From CAZSRX01 sp964609675 [NCBI: uncultured Bacteroidota bacterium] (GTDB lineage Bacteria; CLD3; SB21): a DNA stretch of 64,000 nucleotides. This document shows positions 16,354-25,997 of the stretch, one piece after another. Where the stretch lies: assembly GCA_964609675.1 (NCBI GenBank), contig CAZSRX010000018.1, forward strand, positions 1 through 64,000. Reading direction: 5' to 3'. Under the pieces are notes generated by a model. It did not search any database, was not told the DNA's origin, and saw nothing but the letters and a program-made list of their open reading frames with translations. Made by a program: the position numbers and the translations under genes. The stretch's first letter is position 1. Each line of letters starts with the position of its first letter.

Positions 16354-18867
16354 ATGCTGTTTATCCGCTGGAAGAGACTGGTTGCGGCGATTTTACTGCT
16401 GGGTATCCTATTTTGTTGTGTGCTGGCTGTTTTTACCTACCTTTTACTGACCAGATCCCTTCCCGCGGAAACGGGCGAGATTTATATTGAAGGTATCCGG
16501 AAAGATGTCAAAATATATCGTGACGCTTTCGGTGTGCCGCATTTATTGGCCGCAAACGAACAGGATCTGATGTTTGCCGCAGGCTATGTTCAGGCCCAGG
16601 ACAGGCTTTGGCAAATGGATATGCTCCGGCGGCTGTCACAGGGCAAATTGTCGGAAGTGTTCGGCTCCAGAACCCTTTCCGCAGACAGAACCATGCGCAC
16701 CATCGGATTGCACCGCACCGCGCTGGCCGTGCTCGACAGTCTGGATTCTGTATCAGTAGAAATGCTGGCGGATTATTGTGCCGGCATCAATTATTATATC
16801 GAAAAAAACAACGATAAACTGCCGTTGGAATTTGATGTTCTTGATTATAAACCGGCCTTGTGGTATCCGGAAGACTGCATCAGCACGAGCCGCCTGATCG
16901 CCTGGTTTCTGAATATGGGCTGGTACGTGGACCTGGCTTACGGAAAAATCATTGATAGTGTTGGTTATTACCGGGCCAGCGAGATATTCCCTGATTATCC
17001 GGCGGACGCTCCAGTAATTGTTAAGGATTATAAATTGCCCGAATACCTGAAAACGCACTTTACTGTTCCGGAAGAAAACATTGACACGGTGCGGGGAAAT
17101 GCAAAAAAAGAAACGGCAACCGCAGCGGCTTTGTTGGATGAATTTTACATGGTGAATTCCATGATCCGTCGGATAGCCGGTTTTGACGGACTGGGTTTCG
17201 GAAGCAACAACTGGGCGATTAGCGGAAGTAAAACTGCCAGCGGTAAGCCGATCATCGCTAACGATCCGCATTTACCGTTAACGGTGCCGTCGTTATGGTA
17301 CGAAATGCATTTAGCCGGTGGCCGTTTTGATGTAACCGGATTCGCCGTTCCCGGATTGCCGTTTATCGTTATCGGTAATAACCGCCATATTGCATGGGCC
17401 TTTACGCACGGAATGATTGATGAAGCCGATTTTTATACCGAACGGATACGTAATGGTGAATATCAGGTGGATAAGCTCTGGTTTCCATTAAAAATTATAA
17501 AAGAAAACATTGCGGTTAGAGATTCCGCCACCATCTCGATTGAAACGGCTTATACCCGTCACGGTCCAATCATCACAAAAGTCAACCCGCTTACAGAAAA
17601 CGATTCGGCGGCCATCGCCATGCAATGGAACGGAAATTATCGGAGTAATGAAGTAGCCGCATTTCGCAAACTGAACACGGCCCGTTCATGGGATGAAATG
17701 CGCGAGGCCATGAAAACATACGGTGTCCCGGTGCAAAACATGGTCTATGCCGATATCAACGGGAACATTGGATATCAGTGCGTCGGTCGCATTCCCGTGC
17801 GTAAGGGTTTCGAGGGTCTCAGGATTATGGACGGCAAACGCTCGTATCTTAACTGGAGCGGCTTTGTGGAATTTGACGATCTTCCCAGAAGTTACAATCC
17901 GCCCGAGGGATACGTTGCGACGGCTAACAATCGCCTCATCGAACAGCGGGATTTTTACTTCTCCCGGTATTGGGAACATCCCTCGCGCATTAAGCGAATA
18001 ATCGAATGGTTGCAATCCCGCGAGCATTTTACCATTAACGACGTAAGCGCCATGCAGGAAGATATTTATTCGTATCATGCCATGGAAGTTGTTCCTTATC
18101 TGATTGAAGCCTGCATCCGTGATACGCAGCTCGCCACCAGCCAGCCGGATCCCCGAGCGCTGAATCCTTATCAGGAAGCGTTTTTATATATCAAAAGCTG
18201 GGATGGCCGGATGGATCACGAAAGCCGCGGCGCACTGATTTTTAACGCGTTCTTTCAGAATCTGATCCGGAATATCTATCATGACGAACTGGGCGACAGC
18301 GTTTACAAAGCATTTATTCAGCTTTCAAATGTACCGACGCGCGTCACGACGCCGTTGCTGGCCGCTCCGTGGTCCGGCTGGTGGGACAACGTCTTAACCA
18401 GGGAAACCGAACGACGGGACGATATTCTAAAACAAACATTTATTCAAACGGTTGACCAATTAATGCTTCAGTATCGTTCCGGCCCCTCTGCGTGGAAATG
18501 GGGCGAGAAGCATTATATCAAGATGGAGCATCCGTTTGGTCAGGAAAAATGGTTTGATTATATTTATAATTTTAAAGCGGCTATGGTGCCCGGCAATTCG
18601 ACGACCGTCAATAAGACGGAATACGCCTACGCCGACAGTACGTTCCGTACTATAATAGGCGCTTCCATGAGAAGAATTGTTGATCTGGACGACATCGCCC
18701 ATCCCCGTAGCGTTTTACCTACAGGACAGTCCGGACAGGCATTCAGTAAGCATTACAGGGATCAGTTTGAGTTGTGGCTTAATAATCAGCTTAAAACCGT
18801 AACGATGAACGAAAAGGAACTTGTTAATAACTGTGCTTTGCTTATCTTAAAACCGAAAAATAAATAA
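16354..18867 (+). CDS. Penicillin acylase family N-terminal nucleophile hydrolase
   Basis: An 837-residue amidase precursor with an N-terminal membrane segment or signal (about 8-32). The alpha-subunit part has DAFGVPHLLAANEQD and AGYVQAQDRLWQMDMLRRLSQG. Autocleavage should free Ser284 in GFGSNNWAISG as the nucleophile of the beta chain, which also shows ANDPHLPLTVPSLWYE. Family members hydrolyse amides such as penicillins, cephalosporins, acyl-homoserine lactones or N-acyl compounds in the periplasm; the substrate cannot be read from sequence. It is 14 bases after yfhO and 8 before ispF. Confidence 0.93.
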   Translation: MLFIRWKRLVAAILLLGILFCCVLAVFTYLLLTRSLPAETGEIYIEGIRKDVKIYRDAFGVPHLLAANEQDLMFAAGYVQAQDRLWQMDMLRRLSQGKLSEVFGSRTLSADRTMRTIGLHRTALAVLDSLDSVSVEMLADYCAGINYYIEKNNDKLPLEFDVLDYKPALWYPEDCISTSRLIAWFLNMGWYVDLAYGKIIDSVGYYRASEIFPDYPADAPVIVKDYKLPEYLKTHFTVPEENIDTVRGNAKKETATAAALLDEFYMVNSMIRRIAGFDGLGFGSNNWAISGSKTASGKPIIANDPHLPLTVPSLWYEMHLAGGRFDVTGFAVPGLPFIVIGNNRHIAWAFTHGMIDEADFYTERIRNGEYQVDKLWFPLKIIKENIAVRDSATISIETAYTRHGPIITKVNPLTENDSAAIAMQWNGNYRSNEVAAFRKLNTARSWDEMREAMKTYGVPVQNMVYADINGNIGYQCVGRIPVRKGFEGLRIMDGKRSYLNWSGFVEFDDLPRSYNPPEGYVATANNRLIEQRDFYFSRYWEHPSRIKRIIEWLQSREHFTINDVSAMQEDIYSYHAMEVVPYLIEACIRDTQLATSQPDPRALNPYQEAFLYIKSWDGRMDHESRGALIFNAFFQNLIRNIYHDELGDSVYKAFIQLSNVPTRVTTPLLAAPWSGWWDNVLTRETERRDDILKQTFIQTVDQLMLQYRSGPSAWKWGEKHYIKMEHPFGQEKWFDYIYNFKAAMVPGNSTTVNKTEYAYADSTFRTIIGASMRRIVDLDDIAHPRSVLPTGQSGQAFSKHYRDQFELWLNNQLKTVTMNEKELVNNCALLILKPKNK

Positions 18868-18875
18868 GAAATACT

Positions 18876-19355
18876 ATGGATTTCCGTATAGGTTTTGGTT
18901 ATGATGTTCACCGCCTGGCCTTAGGACGTAAACTGATTCTGGGCGGCGTCGAATTGCCTTCAGAAAAAGGCCTTCTGGGCCATTCCGATGCGGATGTTTT
19001 ACTGCATGCCATAATGGACGCGATATTAGGCGCCCTGGCGCTGGGAGACATCGGAAAGCATTTTCCGGATACAGAAACCAGGTATAAAGATATTTCCAGC
19101 TTAAGTCTTCTGGATGAAGTGTTTCGTAAAATGGACGCTTTGAATTATACCGTAGGGAATATAGATTGTACCGTGGTTTTGGAGAGGCCGAAAATTAAAG
19201 ATTTTATTCCGGAAATGCAGGGAAAGATTGCTTCCGCGCTGCATACGGACATTAGCCGCATATCCATTAAAGCCACAACATCGGAAGGCCTGGGGTTTGC
19301 CGGCAGCGGTGAAGGCGCTGTGGCTTATGCCGTCGCGCTTGTGATCCGGACTTGA
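18876..19355 (+). CDS. ispF: 2-C-methyl-D-erythritol 2,4-cyclodiphosphate synthase
   Basis: Fifth step of the MEP isoprenoid pathway: cyclises CDP-methylerythritol phosphate with release of CMP. The 159-residue length is standard. Zinc ligands are in GYDVHRL (Asp9, His11) and in GHSDADVLLHAIMDA; the FPDTE and TTSEGLGF blocks also match. ispD is not adjacent. The end is 8 bases from the convergent glgC end, with no obvious terminator between. Confidence 0.97.
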   Translation: MDFRIGFGYDVHRLALGRKLILGGVELPSEKGLLGHSDADVLLHAIMDAILGALALGDIGKHFPDTETRYKDISSLSLLDEVFRKMDALNYTVGNIDCTVVLERPKIKDFIPEMQGKIASALHTDISRISIKATTSEGLGFAGSGEGAVAYAVALVIRT

Positions 19356-19363
19356 CGCGTAAG

Positions 19364-20596
19364 CTATTTAAGTCTCGTATTTTTACCGATAACAACTATA
19401 CCGCTCGGAGTTACCGTAAAACGTTTTTTATCCTCTTCAAGATTATAGCCGATTTCAAAGTATTCCGGAATATCCACGTTTTTATCAATGATGGCCCGGC
19501 GTATTTTTGCGTAGCGGCCAACGTTGACGTTATTAAAGAGCAACGATTCTTCAACCGAAGAATAACTGTGCACGCGTACGTTCGGTGAGAGAATAGAGCG
19601 CACCACTTGGCCGCCGGATACGATGCAACCACCCGAAACGATAGAGTCGAGACATACGCCCATCCGGCCGGTGGAATTAAAAACGGTTTTAGCCGGCGGA
19701 TACTGGCCCTGGTCGGTTCGTATCGGCCAATCCACGTCGTACAGGTTAAATTCCGGCGATACATTGACGAGGTCCATACTGGTTTCGTAATAACTTTCCA
19801 GCGTGCCTATATCGCGCCAATACGGTTTATCTTTTTTATTTTCGTCTTCAAAATTATACGCAAATACGTGATGATCGCTGAGCATGCCTGGAATGACATT
19901 TTTTCCGAAATCGTGCTGGGAATTCTTCTTTTTGGCGTCGTCGATAAGCACCTGGGCCATTTTCTGCGCTGAAAAGATATAAATGCCCATATTAACGTAA
20001 CAGGTGTCGGGTTTTCCGGGGATGGGCTTCGGGTCCTGCGGTTTTTCCTGAAATTCCACGATGCGGTTATCGGTATCGACGACCATCACGCCGAATTGGT
20101 GTGCCAGGCGTTTTTCGATTTCAATGCCCGATACCGTAAGATCCGCTTTCTTGTCGATATGGTACTGCAGCATTTTCAGATAATCCATTTTGTAAATATG
20201 ATCGCCTGATAAAATGAGGACATATTCCGGTTTTTCATCCTGCATCACATGCAGGTTCTGGAAAACCGCGTCGGCCGTGCCCTGGTACCAGTGATTGGCG
20301 GTACGAAACTGCGGCGGCATGCAGTAAATATATTCGCCGAATTCACCGTTAAGAAAACTCCATCCTTCGCGAATGTGCGTATCCAGGGAATGGGATTTAT
20401 ATTGAGTGATCAGATACACTTTTCGGAATCCGGAATTCACGACATTGGACAGCGTAAAATCGATTATCCGGTATTTACCGCCAAATGGCACCGCCGGTTT
20501 AGAACGATCCTTGGTCAACGGGTACAGCCGCTCTCCCTGGCCTCCGGCTAAAATAATCGATATCGTCTTTCGGAACAAGGATGAAGAAAGTATCAT
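19364..20596 (-). CDS. glgC: Glucose-1-phosphate adenylyltransferase
   Basis: Makes ADP-glucose from ATP and glucose-1-phosphate for glycogen synthesis. The 410-residue protein has the nucleotide motif [14 protein letters not shown] near residue 15, [31 protein letters not shown] and the substrate-binding EFQEKP site. The C-terminal left-handed beta helix ends [15 protein letters not shown] 20596 follows TTGAGGAAAC. It stands alone; other glycogen genes are not in the window. A possible TTGCCT-N17-TAGATT promoter lies in the 118-base region upstream. Confidence 0.96.
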   Translation of the reverse strand: MILSSSLFRKTISIILAGGQGERLYPLTKDRSKPAVPFGGKYRIIDFTLSNVVNSGFRKVYLITQYKSHSLDTHIREGWSFLNGEFGEYIYCMPPQFRTANHWYQGTADAVFQNLHVMQDEKPEYVLILSGDHIYKMDYLKMLQYHIDKKADLTVSGIEIEKRLAHQFGVMVVDTDNRIVEFQEKPQDPKPIPGKPDTCYVNMGIYIFSAQKMAQVLIDDAKKKNSQHDFGKNVIPGMLSDHHVFAYNFEDENKKDKPYWRDIGTLESYYETSMDLVNVSPEFNLYDVDWPIRTDQGQYPPAKTVFNSTGRMGVCLDSIVSGGCIVSGGQVVRSILSPNVRVHSYSSVEESLLFNNVNVGRYAKIRRAIIDKNVDIPEYFEIGYNLEEDKKRFTVTPSGIVVIGKNTRLK

Positions 20597-20714
20597 GGCG
20601 TTTCCTCAAAGAAAATGGTTTATTTTCATAAATTGAGTGGACAAAAAAATCTAATAAAACAAAAGAAAACAGGCAATAATTATTTTTCTATAAACATCAA
20701 ATACCGTTGACGCT

Positions 20715-21173
20715 TCACGGGGATCGAACCAGTTCGTACTCGTCCTTGTTTAGAGTACGGCCGACATATCCTTCAACGCGGATTTTGAGCCGGGCCTCAT
20801 CCAAACGGCTATATATAATCCGCTGCGGGAAGTCGTGTTCTTTGTTTTCAAAAATCAATTTCCCGTTTTCATTTTTGACAAGTGTAAAAAGTACCGGCGG
20901 CTGCTGATTGACCTGAGCGATATAAACCCAGAATTTGCTAAAAGGCATTATCACAATATGTTCCCGGACAACCGAATCGCCTTGTACCACAATGTAACCT
21001 TCGCCGATAAACGAGTCATTATCCATCCGTTTCCATTTTTCAATAACAATGCCCTCCTGCGAACGGCCTTTCCAATTTCCAATCAGCCAGTCTATTGAAT
21101 CGGCCTTAACAAATTGTGCCTGCAAGGCCGGTCCAAACAGGCATAAAATAAGACCATATACATGCGTTTTCAT
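20715..21173 (-). CDS. Secreted DUF6265-like protein
   Basis: A 152-residue protein with a signal peptide (to about ALQAQ, residue 19) and a small beta-barrel-like domain. The sequence IDWLIGNWKGRSQEGIVIEKW followed by HIVIMPFSKFWVYIAQVN and ENKEHDFPQRIIYSR resembles the DUF6265 family, exported lipocalin-like proteins of unknown function common in Bacteroidota. No enzyme motif is seen. Downstream is glgC at 118 bases; upstream is a yqaA-like gene. Confidence 0.7.
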   Translation of the reverse strand: MKTHVYGLILCLFGPALQAQFVKADSIDWLIGNWKGRSQEGIVIEKWKRMDNDSFIGEGYIVVQGDSVVREHIVIMPFSKFWVYIAQVNQQPPVLFTLVKNENGKLIFENKEHDFPQRIIYSRLDEARLKIRVEGYVGRTLNKDEYELVRSP

Positions 21174-21255
21174 GCCGATTTCCCCCCGTTGAGAACTATT
21201 ATGCTGTGTGTTAAATAATTGCTATAATTTGTGAAAATATAACCAATTATTCAAC

Positions 21256-21273
21256 AAAAAACGCCGGGCGGCG
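21256..21273 (-). terminator. Possible short terminator after the YqaA-like gene
   Basis: Minus strand: a 4-bp CGCC/GGCG stem with a 4-base loop (21262-21273) followed by six T (21256-21261). Short but GC-only; weak evidence. The rest of 21174-21295 has no clear signal. Confidence 0.4.
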
Positions 21274-21295
21274 GGAGCGGCTTATCGGGATATAA

Positions 21296-21922
21296 TTATT
21301 TGGTAAAAAGTTTTATGACTACAAAACCAAGTATCAGTAAAACGACAAAAGCAATCGAAAGCCAGTCGAAATACCTGTCGATGAAATTCCGTATGTGTTC
21401 GCCGAAAATCCTTATCAGACCGGCGACAATAAAGAACCGCAGCGAACGGCCTATCGTGGATGCGATAATAAAAATCAAAAAATTAATTTCAAAAACACCG
21501 GCGGATATGGTAAATACCTTATAGGGAATCGGCGTAAAACCCGCTGTGAATACGGCCAGAAAGGCATGCTGATTGTACTTATCCCGCACAATATTAAATA
21601 CCTCGTGGGTAAATCCGGGAATGTAATTGAAAAAGAAGTCCGATACCAGATGCCATAACTCCAGTCCGATGAAATATCCCAGTATGCCGCCGAGTACGGA
21701 TGCGACGGAGCATATCAGGGCATACCAGAGACTTCTCCGGACTTTAGAAAGCGACAGAGCCATTAATAAGGGGTCCGGCGGTATCGGGAAAAAAGAGGAT
21801 TCGCAGAAAGCCAGTAAGGCAAGAGCGGGTGTTCCGTATGGAGTATTGGCCCAATGCAAAACCCAGTCATAGAGACGCCTGAGTATATTTTTATGAAGCT
21901 GGGATTTCGTATTATCTTTCAT
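21296..21922 (-). CDS. YqaA-like VTT/DedA-type membrane protein
   Basis: A 208-residue membrane protein of the SNARE-associated (VTT) family in its YqaA form. Residues around 38-60 show LAFCESSFFPIPPDPLLMAL, followed by GGILGYFIGLELW and by FTAGFTPIPYKVFTISAGVF, the two re-entrant-loop motifs of the family. A final hydrophobic segment is at about 185-205. Relatives are proposed lipid scramblases or small-solute transporters. It is 5 bases from the upstream glycosyltransferase gene, so the two are likely cotranscribed. Confidence 0.85.
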   Translation of the reverse strand: MKDNTKSQLHKNILRRLYDWVLHWANTPYGTPALALLAFCESSFFPIPPDPLLMALSLSKVRRSLWYALICSVASVLGGILGYFIGLELWHLVSDFFFNYIPGFTHEVFNIVRDKYNQHAFLAVFTAGFTPIPYKVFTISAGVFEINFLIFIIASTIGRSLRFFIVAGLIRIFGEHIRNFIDRYFDWLSIAFVVLLILGFVVIKLFTK

Positions 21923-21927
21923 CCGTT

Positions 21928-22617
21928 TTACCGTTTTATCATAGTTGAAAAATACATTTTAATAAAAAACCAGGTATCCCGAAGATGCCGGATATGACTG
22001 GTTTCTCCGGCGTAAATCGTAGGGATGGGGACAAACCCAAAACGTGCGTGAAGCCTTCCGGCGAGGATCAGCAGTTCGGACTCCGTTTCGAAACGACTTG
22101 TCTTAAGGTTGATTTTACCAAGGAGTTCGGTATGAATCATACGGAATCCGGACTGGCTGTCAGGAATTTTGCAGCCGGTTCGTAAGGACAGGAGCAAAGA
22201 CGTGCACCAGTTGGAAAAAATACGCGCCGGCGACATAGACCGTATCGAACGTTTTCGGCTGCCCATGATAATCTCGGCGCCGGTCTGCTCATAGTATTTA
22301 ATGAATGCCGGAATCGCGGAAGGTTCATGCTGGCCGTCAGCGTCCAGTGTGATGACAGCCGTATATCGGTTTTGAACCGCATAAGCAAAACCGGTTTTCA
22401 ACGCGGCGCCTTTTCCGGAGTTTACCTGATGGGTTATTATCCGGACATGGCGTTTGAGCGCTTCTTCTTCGGTATGGTCGGTGGAACCGTCGTTGACTAC
22501 CAGCAGGTCATAGCGGATACCGGATCCGTTCAGAGTCGTGACTACAGACTCAATCACTTTGCCGAGAGAGGTTTCTGCATTATAGGCCGGTATCAGTATC
22601 AGATATTTATTTTCCAT
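21928..22617 (-). CDS. Glycosyltransferase family 2 (polyprenyl-phosphate sugar transferase-like)
   Basis: A 229-residue GT2 enzyme. LILIPAYNAETSLGKVI begins the GT-A fold, VVNDGSTDHT binds the nucleotide sugar, and LDADGQHEP carries the metal-binding DxD. SGKGAALKTGFAYA is the usual helix. The size and motifs are nearest to dolichyl/undecaprenyl-phosphate mannosyl- or glucosyltransferases. ATG 22617 fits the family start; the longer open frame passes through its promoter. Cotranscribed with the YqaA-like gene. Confidence 0.88.
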   Translation of the reverse strand: MENKYLILIPAYNAETSLGKVIESVVTTLNGSGIRYDLLVVNDGSTDHTEEEALKRHVRIITHQVNSGKGAALKTGFAYAVQNRYTAVITLDADGQHEPSAIPAFIKYYEQTGAEIIMGSRKRSIRSMSPARIFSNWCTSLLLSLRTGCKIPDSQSGFRMIHTELLGKINLKTSRFETESELLILAGRLHARFGFVPIPTIYAGETSHIRHLRDTWFFIKMYFSTMIKR

Positions 22618-22645
22618 GTTATACCCGTCGCATAATAAGGCGGGT

Positions 22646-22674
22646 AGTATAGCGGATTTTACGAATAAATGCAA
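22646..22674 (-). promoter_or_regulatory. Promoter of the GT2/yqaA-like pair
   Basis: Minus strand TTGCAT (22669-22674), 17 bases, TATACT (22646-22651), ending 29 bases before the ATG at 22617. A weaker TTGATT-TATTTT pair faces the ABC operon in the same 166-base divergent region. Confidence 0.7.
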
Positions 22675-22783
22675 AAGATATCGTTTAAAATTTAATATTT
22701 TTTCTTGATTATTCAGCCCGCCGTGATTATTTTCAGCCGCGTTAAAAAAATCAGAACCCATACGGTGCTAACAGGAGTTAGGC

Positions 22784-23731
22784 ATGATAAAAGTTGAGAA
22801 TTTGACAAAGGACTATGGATCGGTCCGGGCTATCGATTCCATTAGTTTTGATGTACAGGACGGTGAAATATTAGGTTTCCTGGGGCCCAACGGCGCCGGC
22901 AAGTCCACCACCCTAAAGATCATTACCACGTATCTGGCCCCCACGGCCGGCAACGTTTATATCAATGATCTGAACATACGGGATGACTCGCTGGAGATAC
23001 GGCGTAAAATCGGTTATTTGCCGGAACTGAATCCTTTATATTATGAGATGAACGTTTATGATTATCTCCAGTTTGTGGCGGCCGCGAGGAACTTCGAAAG
23101 CAGTAAATTTAAAAAACGGCTCGGTCAGGTGGTTGAAATCTGCGGTTTAAAAGGCGTAATGCATAAATCGATTGCCGAGTTGTCCAAAGGTTATCGCCAG
23201 CGGGTCGGATTGGCGCAAGCGATTTTTCATGATCCCGAGATTCTTATCATGGATGAGCCCTCCAGCGGACTTGATCCCAACCAGATCGTCGAGATCCGCG
23301 AGTTAATTAAGCGGTTAGGTAAGCAGAAGACGCTGATTATATCCAGCCATATTCTTCAGGAAATACAGCTTACCGCCGACCGTATGATTATTATCAACAA
23401 GGGGAAAATTGTCGCCAACGGCACCACCGAAGAACTGATGAGCAGTTTCAAGGGTAAAACCGTGTTAACGCTTGAACTGCAAAACGCCACGCCCGAAGCG
23501 TTACGTAAAATATCCCAATCGGTGAACCAGCTTGAGGTAACCAAAGTGGAAAAAGAAAACGGCAGTCTCGTGGCGCATATAGAATATCCGAATACGATTG
23601 ACCCGCGTCAGGAGATTTTCCGCTACGCGGTGCAGCAACAGTGGACTATTCTGGAAATGAGCCGCTATAAAGTCAGTCTGGAAGAAATATTCCGCACGTT
23701 AACCGTGGAAGGAGGGCGCAACGATGGATAA
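22784..23731 (+). CDS. ABC transporter ATP-binding protein, GldA-like
   Basis: A 315-residue ATPase. Walker A GPNGAGKST is near residue 36, signature AELSKGYRQRVGLAQAI at about 133 and Walker B ILIMDEPSSGLDP at about 151, with a switch His in IISSHILQE. The last 90 residues form the extra C-terminal domain seen in GldA/NodI-type exporters. The next gene, a permease, overlaps its end by 8 bases. In gliding Bacteroidota GldA-GldFG has been linked to motility, but similar sets are widespread, so motility is not implied. AGGAG precedes the ATG. Confidence 0.9.
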   Translation: MIKVENLTKDYGSVRAIDSISFDVQDGEILGFLGPNGAGKSTTLKIITTYLAPTAGNVYINDLNIRDDSLEIRRKIGYLPELNPLYYEMNVYDYLQFVAAARNFESSKFKKRLGQVVEICGLKGVMHKSIAELSKGYRQRVGLAQAIFHDPEILIMDEPSSGLDPNQIVEIRELIKRLGKQKTLIISSHILQEIQLTADRMIIINKGKIVANGTTEELMSSFKGKTVLTLELQNATPEALRKISQSVNQLEVTKVEKENGSLVAHIEYPNTIDPRQEIFRYAVQQQWTILEMSRYKVSLEEIFRTLTVEGGRNDG

Positions 23732-24437
23732 TATCAAAGTCATATTTCGCAAAGAATTCTCGGCCATGTTCAACAGTCCCGTCGCCTATATCGTAATGGT
23801 GGTGTTTACGGCGCTGGCCGCGTATTTCTTTACCAATACTTTTTTCCTCGCGGGTCAGTCGGACCTGCGTACTTTATTTGAGATCATACCGTTGATTTAT
23901 ATCATCGTTATCCCGGCCATTACCATGGGGCTGATTGCCAAAGAAAAAAACTCCGGTACGATCGAGATTCTGGCCACGCTTCCGCTAACGGATGTTCAGA
24001 TTGTGATAGGGAAGTATCTGGCCGCGCTGTCGCTGATCGGATTTGCGCTGCTTTTTACCCTGGTGCATTTTATTACGCTGTTGTTTGTGGGCAATAGCAT
24101 CGACATCGGAGCAATCATCACCGGCTATCTCGGCCTGATTTTCGTGGCCGGCGTCTATACCGCGGTAGGCGTTTTCGGCAGCGCCATCACGGCGAACCAG
24201 ATTGTCTCTTTCATTGTCAGTATTCTCATTATTTTGATTTTCTTCTTGCTGGATAAAATCCTGTACTTTGTACCGGCGGCGCTGACCTCGCTGTTTCAGT
24301 TCATCAGTATTGATTATCACCTCAGCAACATTTCGCGCGGCGTTCTCGACACAAGAAACCTGATTTATTTCGGGTCGGTCATTACGCTGTTCCTGCTGCT
24401 CAGCGTCCGTATTTTAGAAATCAGGAAATGGAGGTAG
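23724..24437 (+). CDS. ABC-2 type permease, GldF-like
   Basis: A 237-residue membrane subunit with six hydrophobic segments. It begins IKVIFRKEFSAMFNSPVAYIV and has the MGLIAKEKNSGTIEILATLPLTD loop typical of ABC-2 permeases of the GldF type. GGAGGG precedes ATG 23724, inside the end of the ATPase gene, so translation is coupled. It ends 3 bases before the GldG-like gene. Confidence 0.88.
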   Translation: MDNIKVIFRKEFSAMFNSPVAYIVMVVFTALAAYFFTNTFFLAGQSDLRTLFEIIPLIYIIVIPAITMGLIAKEKNSGTIEILATLPLTDVQIVIGKYLAALSLIGFALLFTLVHFITLLFVGNSIDIGAIITGYLGLIFVAGVYTAVGVFGSAITANQIVSFIVSILIILIFFLLDKILYFVPAALTSLFQFISIDYHLSNISRGVLDTRNLIYFGSVITLFLLLSVRILEIRKWR

Positions 24438-24440
24438 GCC

Positions 24441-25997
24441 ATGTTAACGATCACGAATAAGAGTGACTTTATTAAGTATTTCCTTGTCATCGGGGCAATA
24501 ATTGTATTGCTCAATCTTGTCGGACGCGCGATCTTTTTCCGGCTGGATCTGACGGATAATCAGATTTACTCGCTGTCACGCTCCAGCAGAGATGTTATCG
24601 CCAAATTGGAAGACAAGTTAACCGCCAAAGTCTTTTTTTCCGGTGACTTACCCGGCCAGTTGGCTAATTCCAAACGCTATCTGCAGGATCTGCTGGAAGA
24701 GTATGAAGCCTATTCCCACGGCCGGTTTCATTTTGAATTTATCAATCCTGACCAGGATCCCAAGGCGCAGGAACAGGCCCGGTATTACAGCATTTATCCG
24801 GTACAAATGCAGGCCGTTGAAAACGATAAACTGGAAATAAAAAATGTTTACATGGGACTCGTTTTTATCTATAATGATAAAAAAGAATCCGTTCCCATGA
24901 TACAAACCACCGAAGGGCTGGAATATAACCTGACAGCCGCCATTAAGAAGGTAACCGCTACGAATGTCAAGACTATCGGCGTGATTTCGGAAGAAAACGA
25001 AGAAATTACAACCGAAAACCTTACGCGTTTCCTGCGTCAAATTTATCAGGTTCAGAATGTTTACCTGAGCGGTGAAATCGCTTCGCATATTGATATAATC
25101 ATAATGAATGGCGTAAACGATACGCTGAGTACCGATCAGTTGTACAATCTTGACCAGTTTTTGATGCGCGGCGGCAAGCTGTTCATCGGCCAGGGCCGTG
25201 TCAAGGACATGCTGCAGCAGGGCTTTGCGATGAACATACGTTCCAATATTTACGCGTTTCTGGAACATTACGGTTTCCGTATTGGCGAGGAAATGGTTAT
25301 TGACCAGAGCTGCAGCCAGGTGCAGGTACAAAGCCAGCAGGGTTTTTTCATGATTCGTAACGCGATTGATTACCCACCGCTGCCCCTGATACGGAAGTTT
25401 AATCCGGATCATGTGTTGACCAAAAATATGGGTATCGCAAGACTGTTTTTTGTGAGCGAGATTATTCCGACGGAAAAACCCGAGATTAATTTTACGCCGT
25501 TGATGTACACTTCCGACCGCACCGGTGTGCTCAAAGGGCCGTTTTATCAGATCCAGCCCAACCAGAATCCAATGATGAGAGTTTTTCCGTTTCCCTCGAA
25601 ATGCGTGGCCGCGCTCGCGGAAGGCCGGATGACCAGCTTCTTCAAGGACAGCACGCAATACAATTCAAAACCGAATTTCAGGCCGCTGACCACTAACGGT
25701 CAGATTGTTCTGGTTACCGATAATCAGTTCTTTAACGACAAACGCGCCGGCGGCATTCAGGAAAACACGCAATTCATTCTGAACGCCGTGGATTACCTGA
25801 CCGGCGACCAGGAATTAATCACGCTGCGTTCGCGCGACATCAAACAACGTCCGCTGGATCAGATATCTGACGGCACGCGCCAGACGCTGAAGTGGCTGAA
25901 TATCCTGTTGCCTCCTGCGCTCGTGGTGGTATTTGGTCTATTACGATGGAAACGCAACCGCATTCAACGTAAAGTACTGGAGGAAATCTATGGATAA
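24441..25997 (+). CDS. GldG-like ABC transporter auxiliary subunit
   Basis: A 518-residue protein with membrane anchors at both ends (about 14-32 and 488-505) and a large periplasmic domain between. The text LDLTDNQIYSLSRSSRDVIAKLEDKLTAKVFFSG is typical of Gldg/DUF4350-type intein-free auxiliary subunits, and NTQFILNAVDYLTGDQELITLRSR closes the domain. The family accompanies GldA and GldF, with unknown cargo. Its stop overlaps the next start by 8 bases. Confidence 0.88.
   Translation: MLTITNKSDFIKYFLVIGAIIVLLNLVGRAIFFRLDLTDNQIYSLSRSSRDVIAKLEDKLTAKVFFSGDLPGQLANSKRYLQDLLEEYEAYSHGRFHFEFINPDQDPKAQEQARYYSIYPVQMQAVENDKLEIKNVYMGLVFIYNDKKESVPMIQTTEGLEYNLTAAIKKVTATNVKTIGVISEENEEITTENLTRFLRQIYQVQNVYLSGEIASHIDIIIMNGVNDTLSTDQLYNLDQFLMRGGKLFIGQGRVKDMLQQGFAMNIRSNIYAFLEHYGFRIGEEMVIDQSCSQVQVQSQQGFFMIRNAIDYPPLPLIRKFNPDHVLTKNMGIARLFFVSEIIPTEKPEINFTPLMYTSDRTGVLKGPFYQIQPNQNPMMRVFPFPSKCVAALAEGRMTSFFKDSTQYNSKPNFRPLTTNGQIVLVTDNQFFNDKRAGGIQENTQFILNAVDYLTGDQELITLRSRDIKQRPLDQISDGTRQTLKWLNILLPPALVVVFGLLRWKRNRIQRKVLEEIYG

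Noticed and set aside
24648-25658. A 336-codon minus-strand frame
   Set aside because: It is fully antisense to the GldG-like gene, rich in His and Arg from antisense reading, with no domain.
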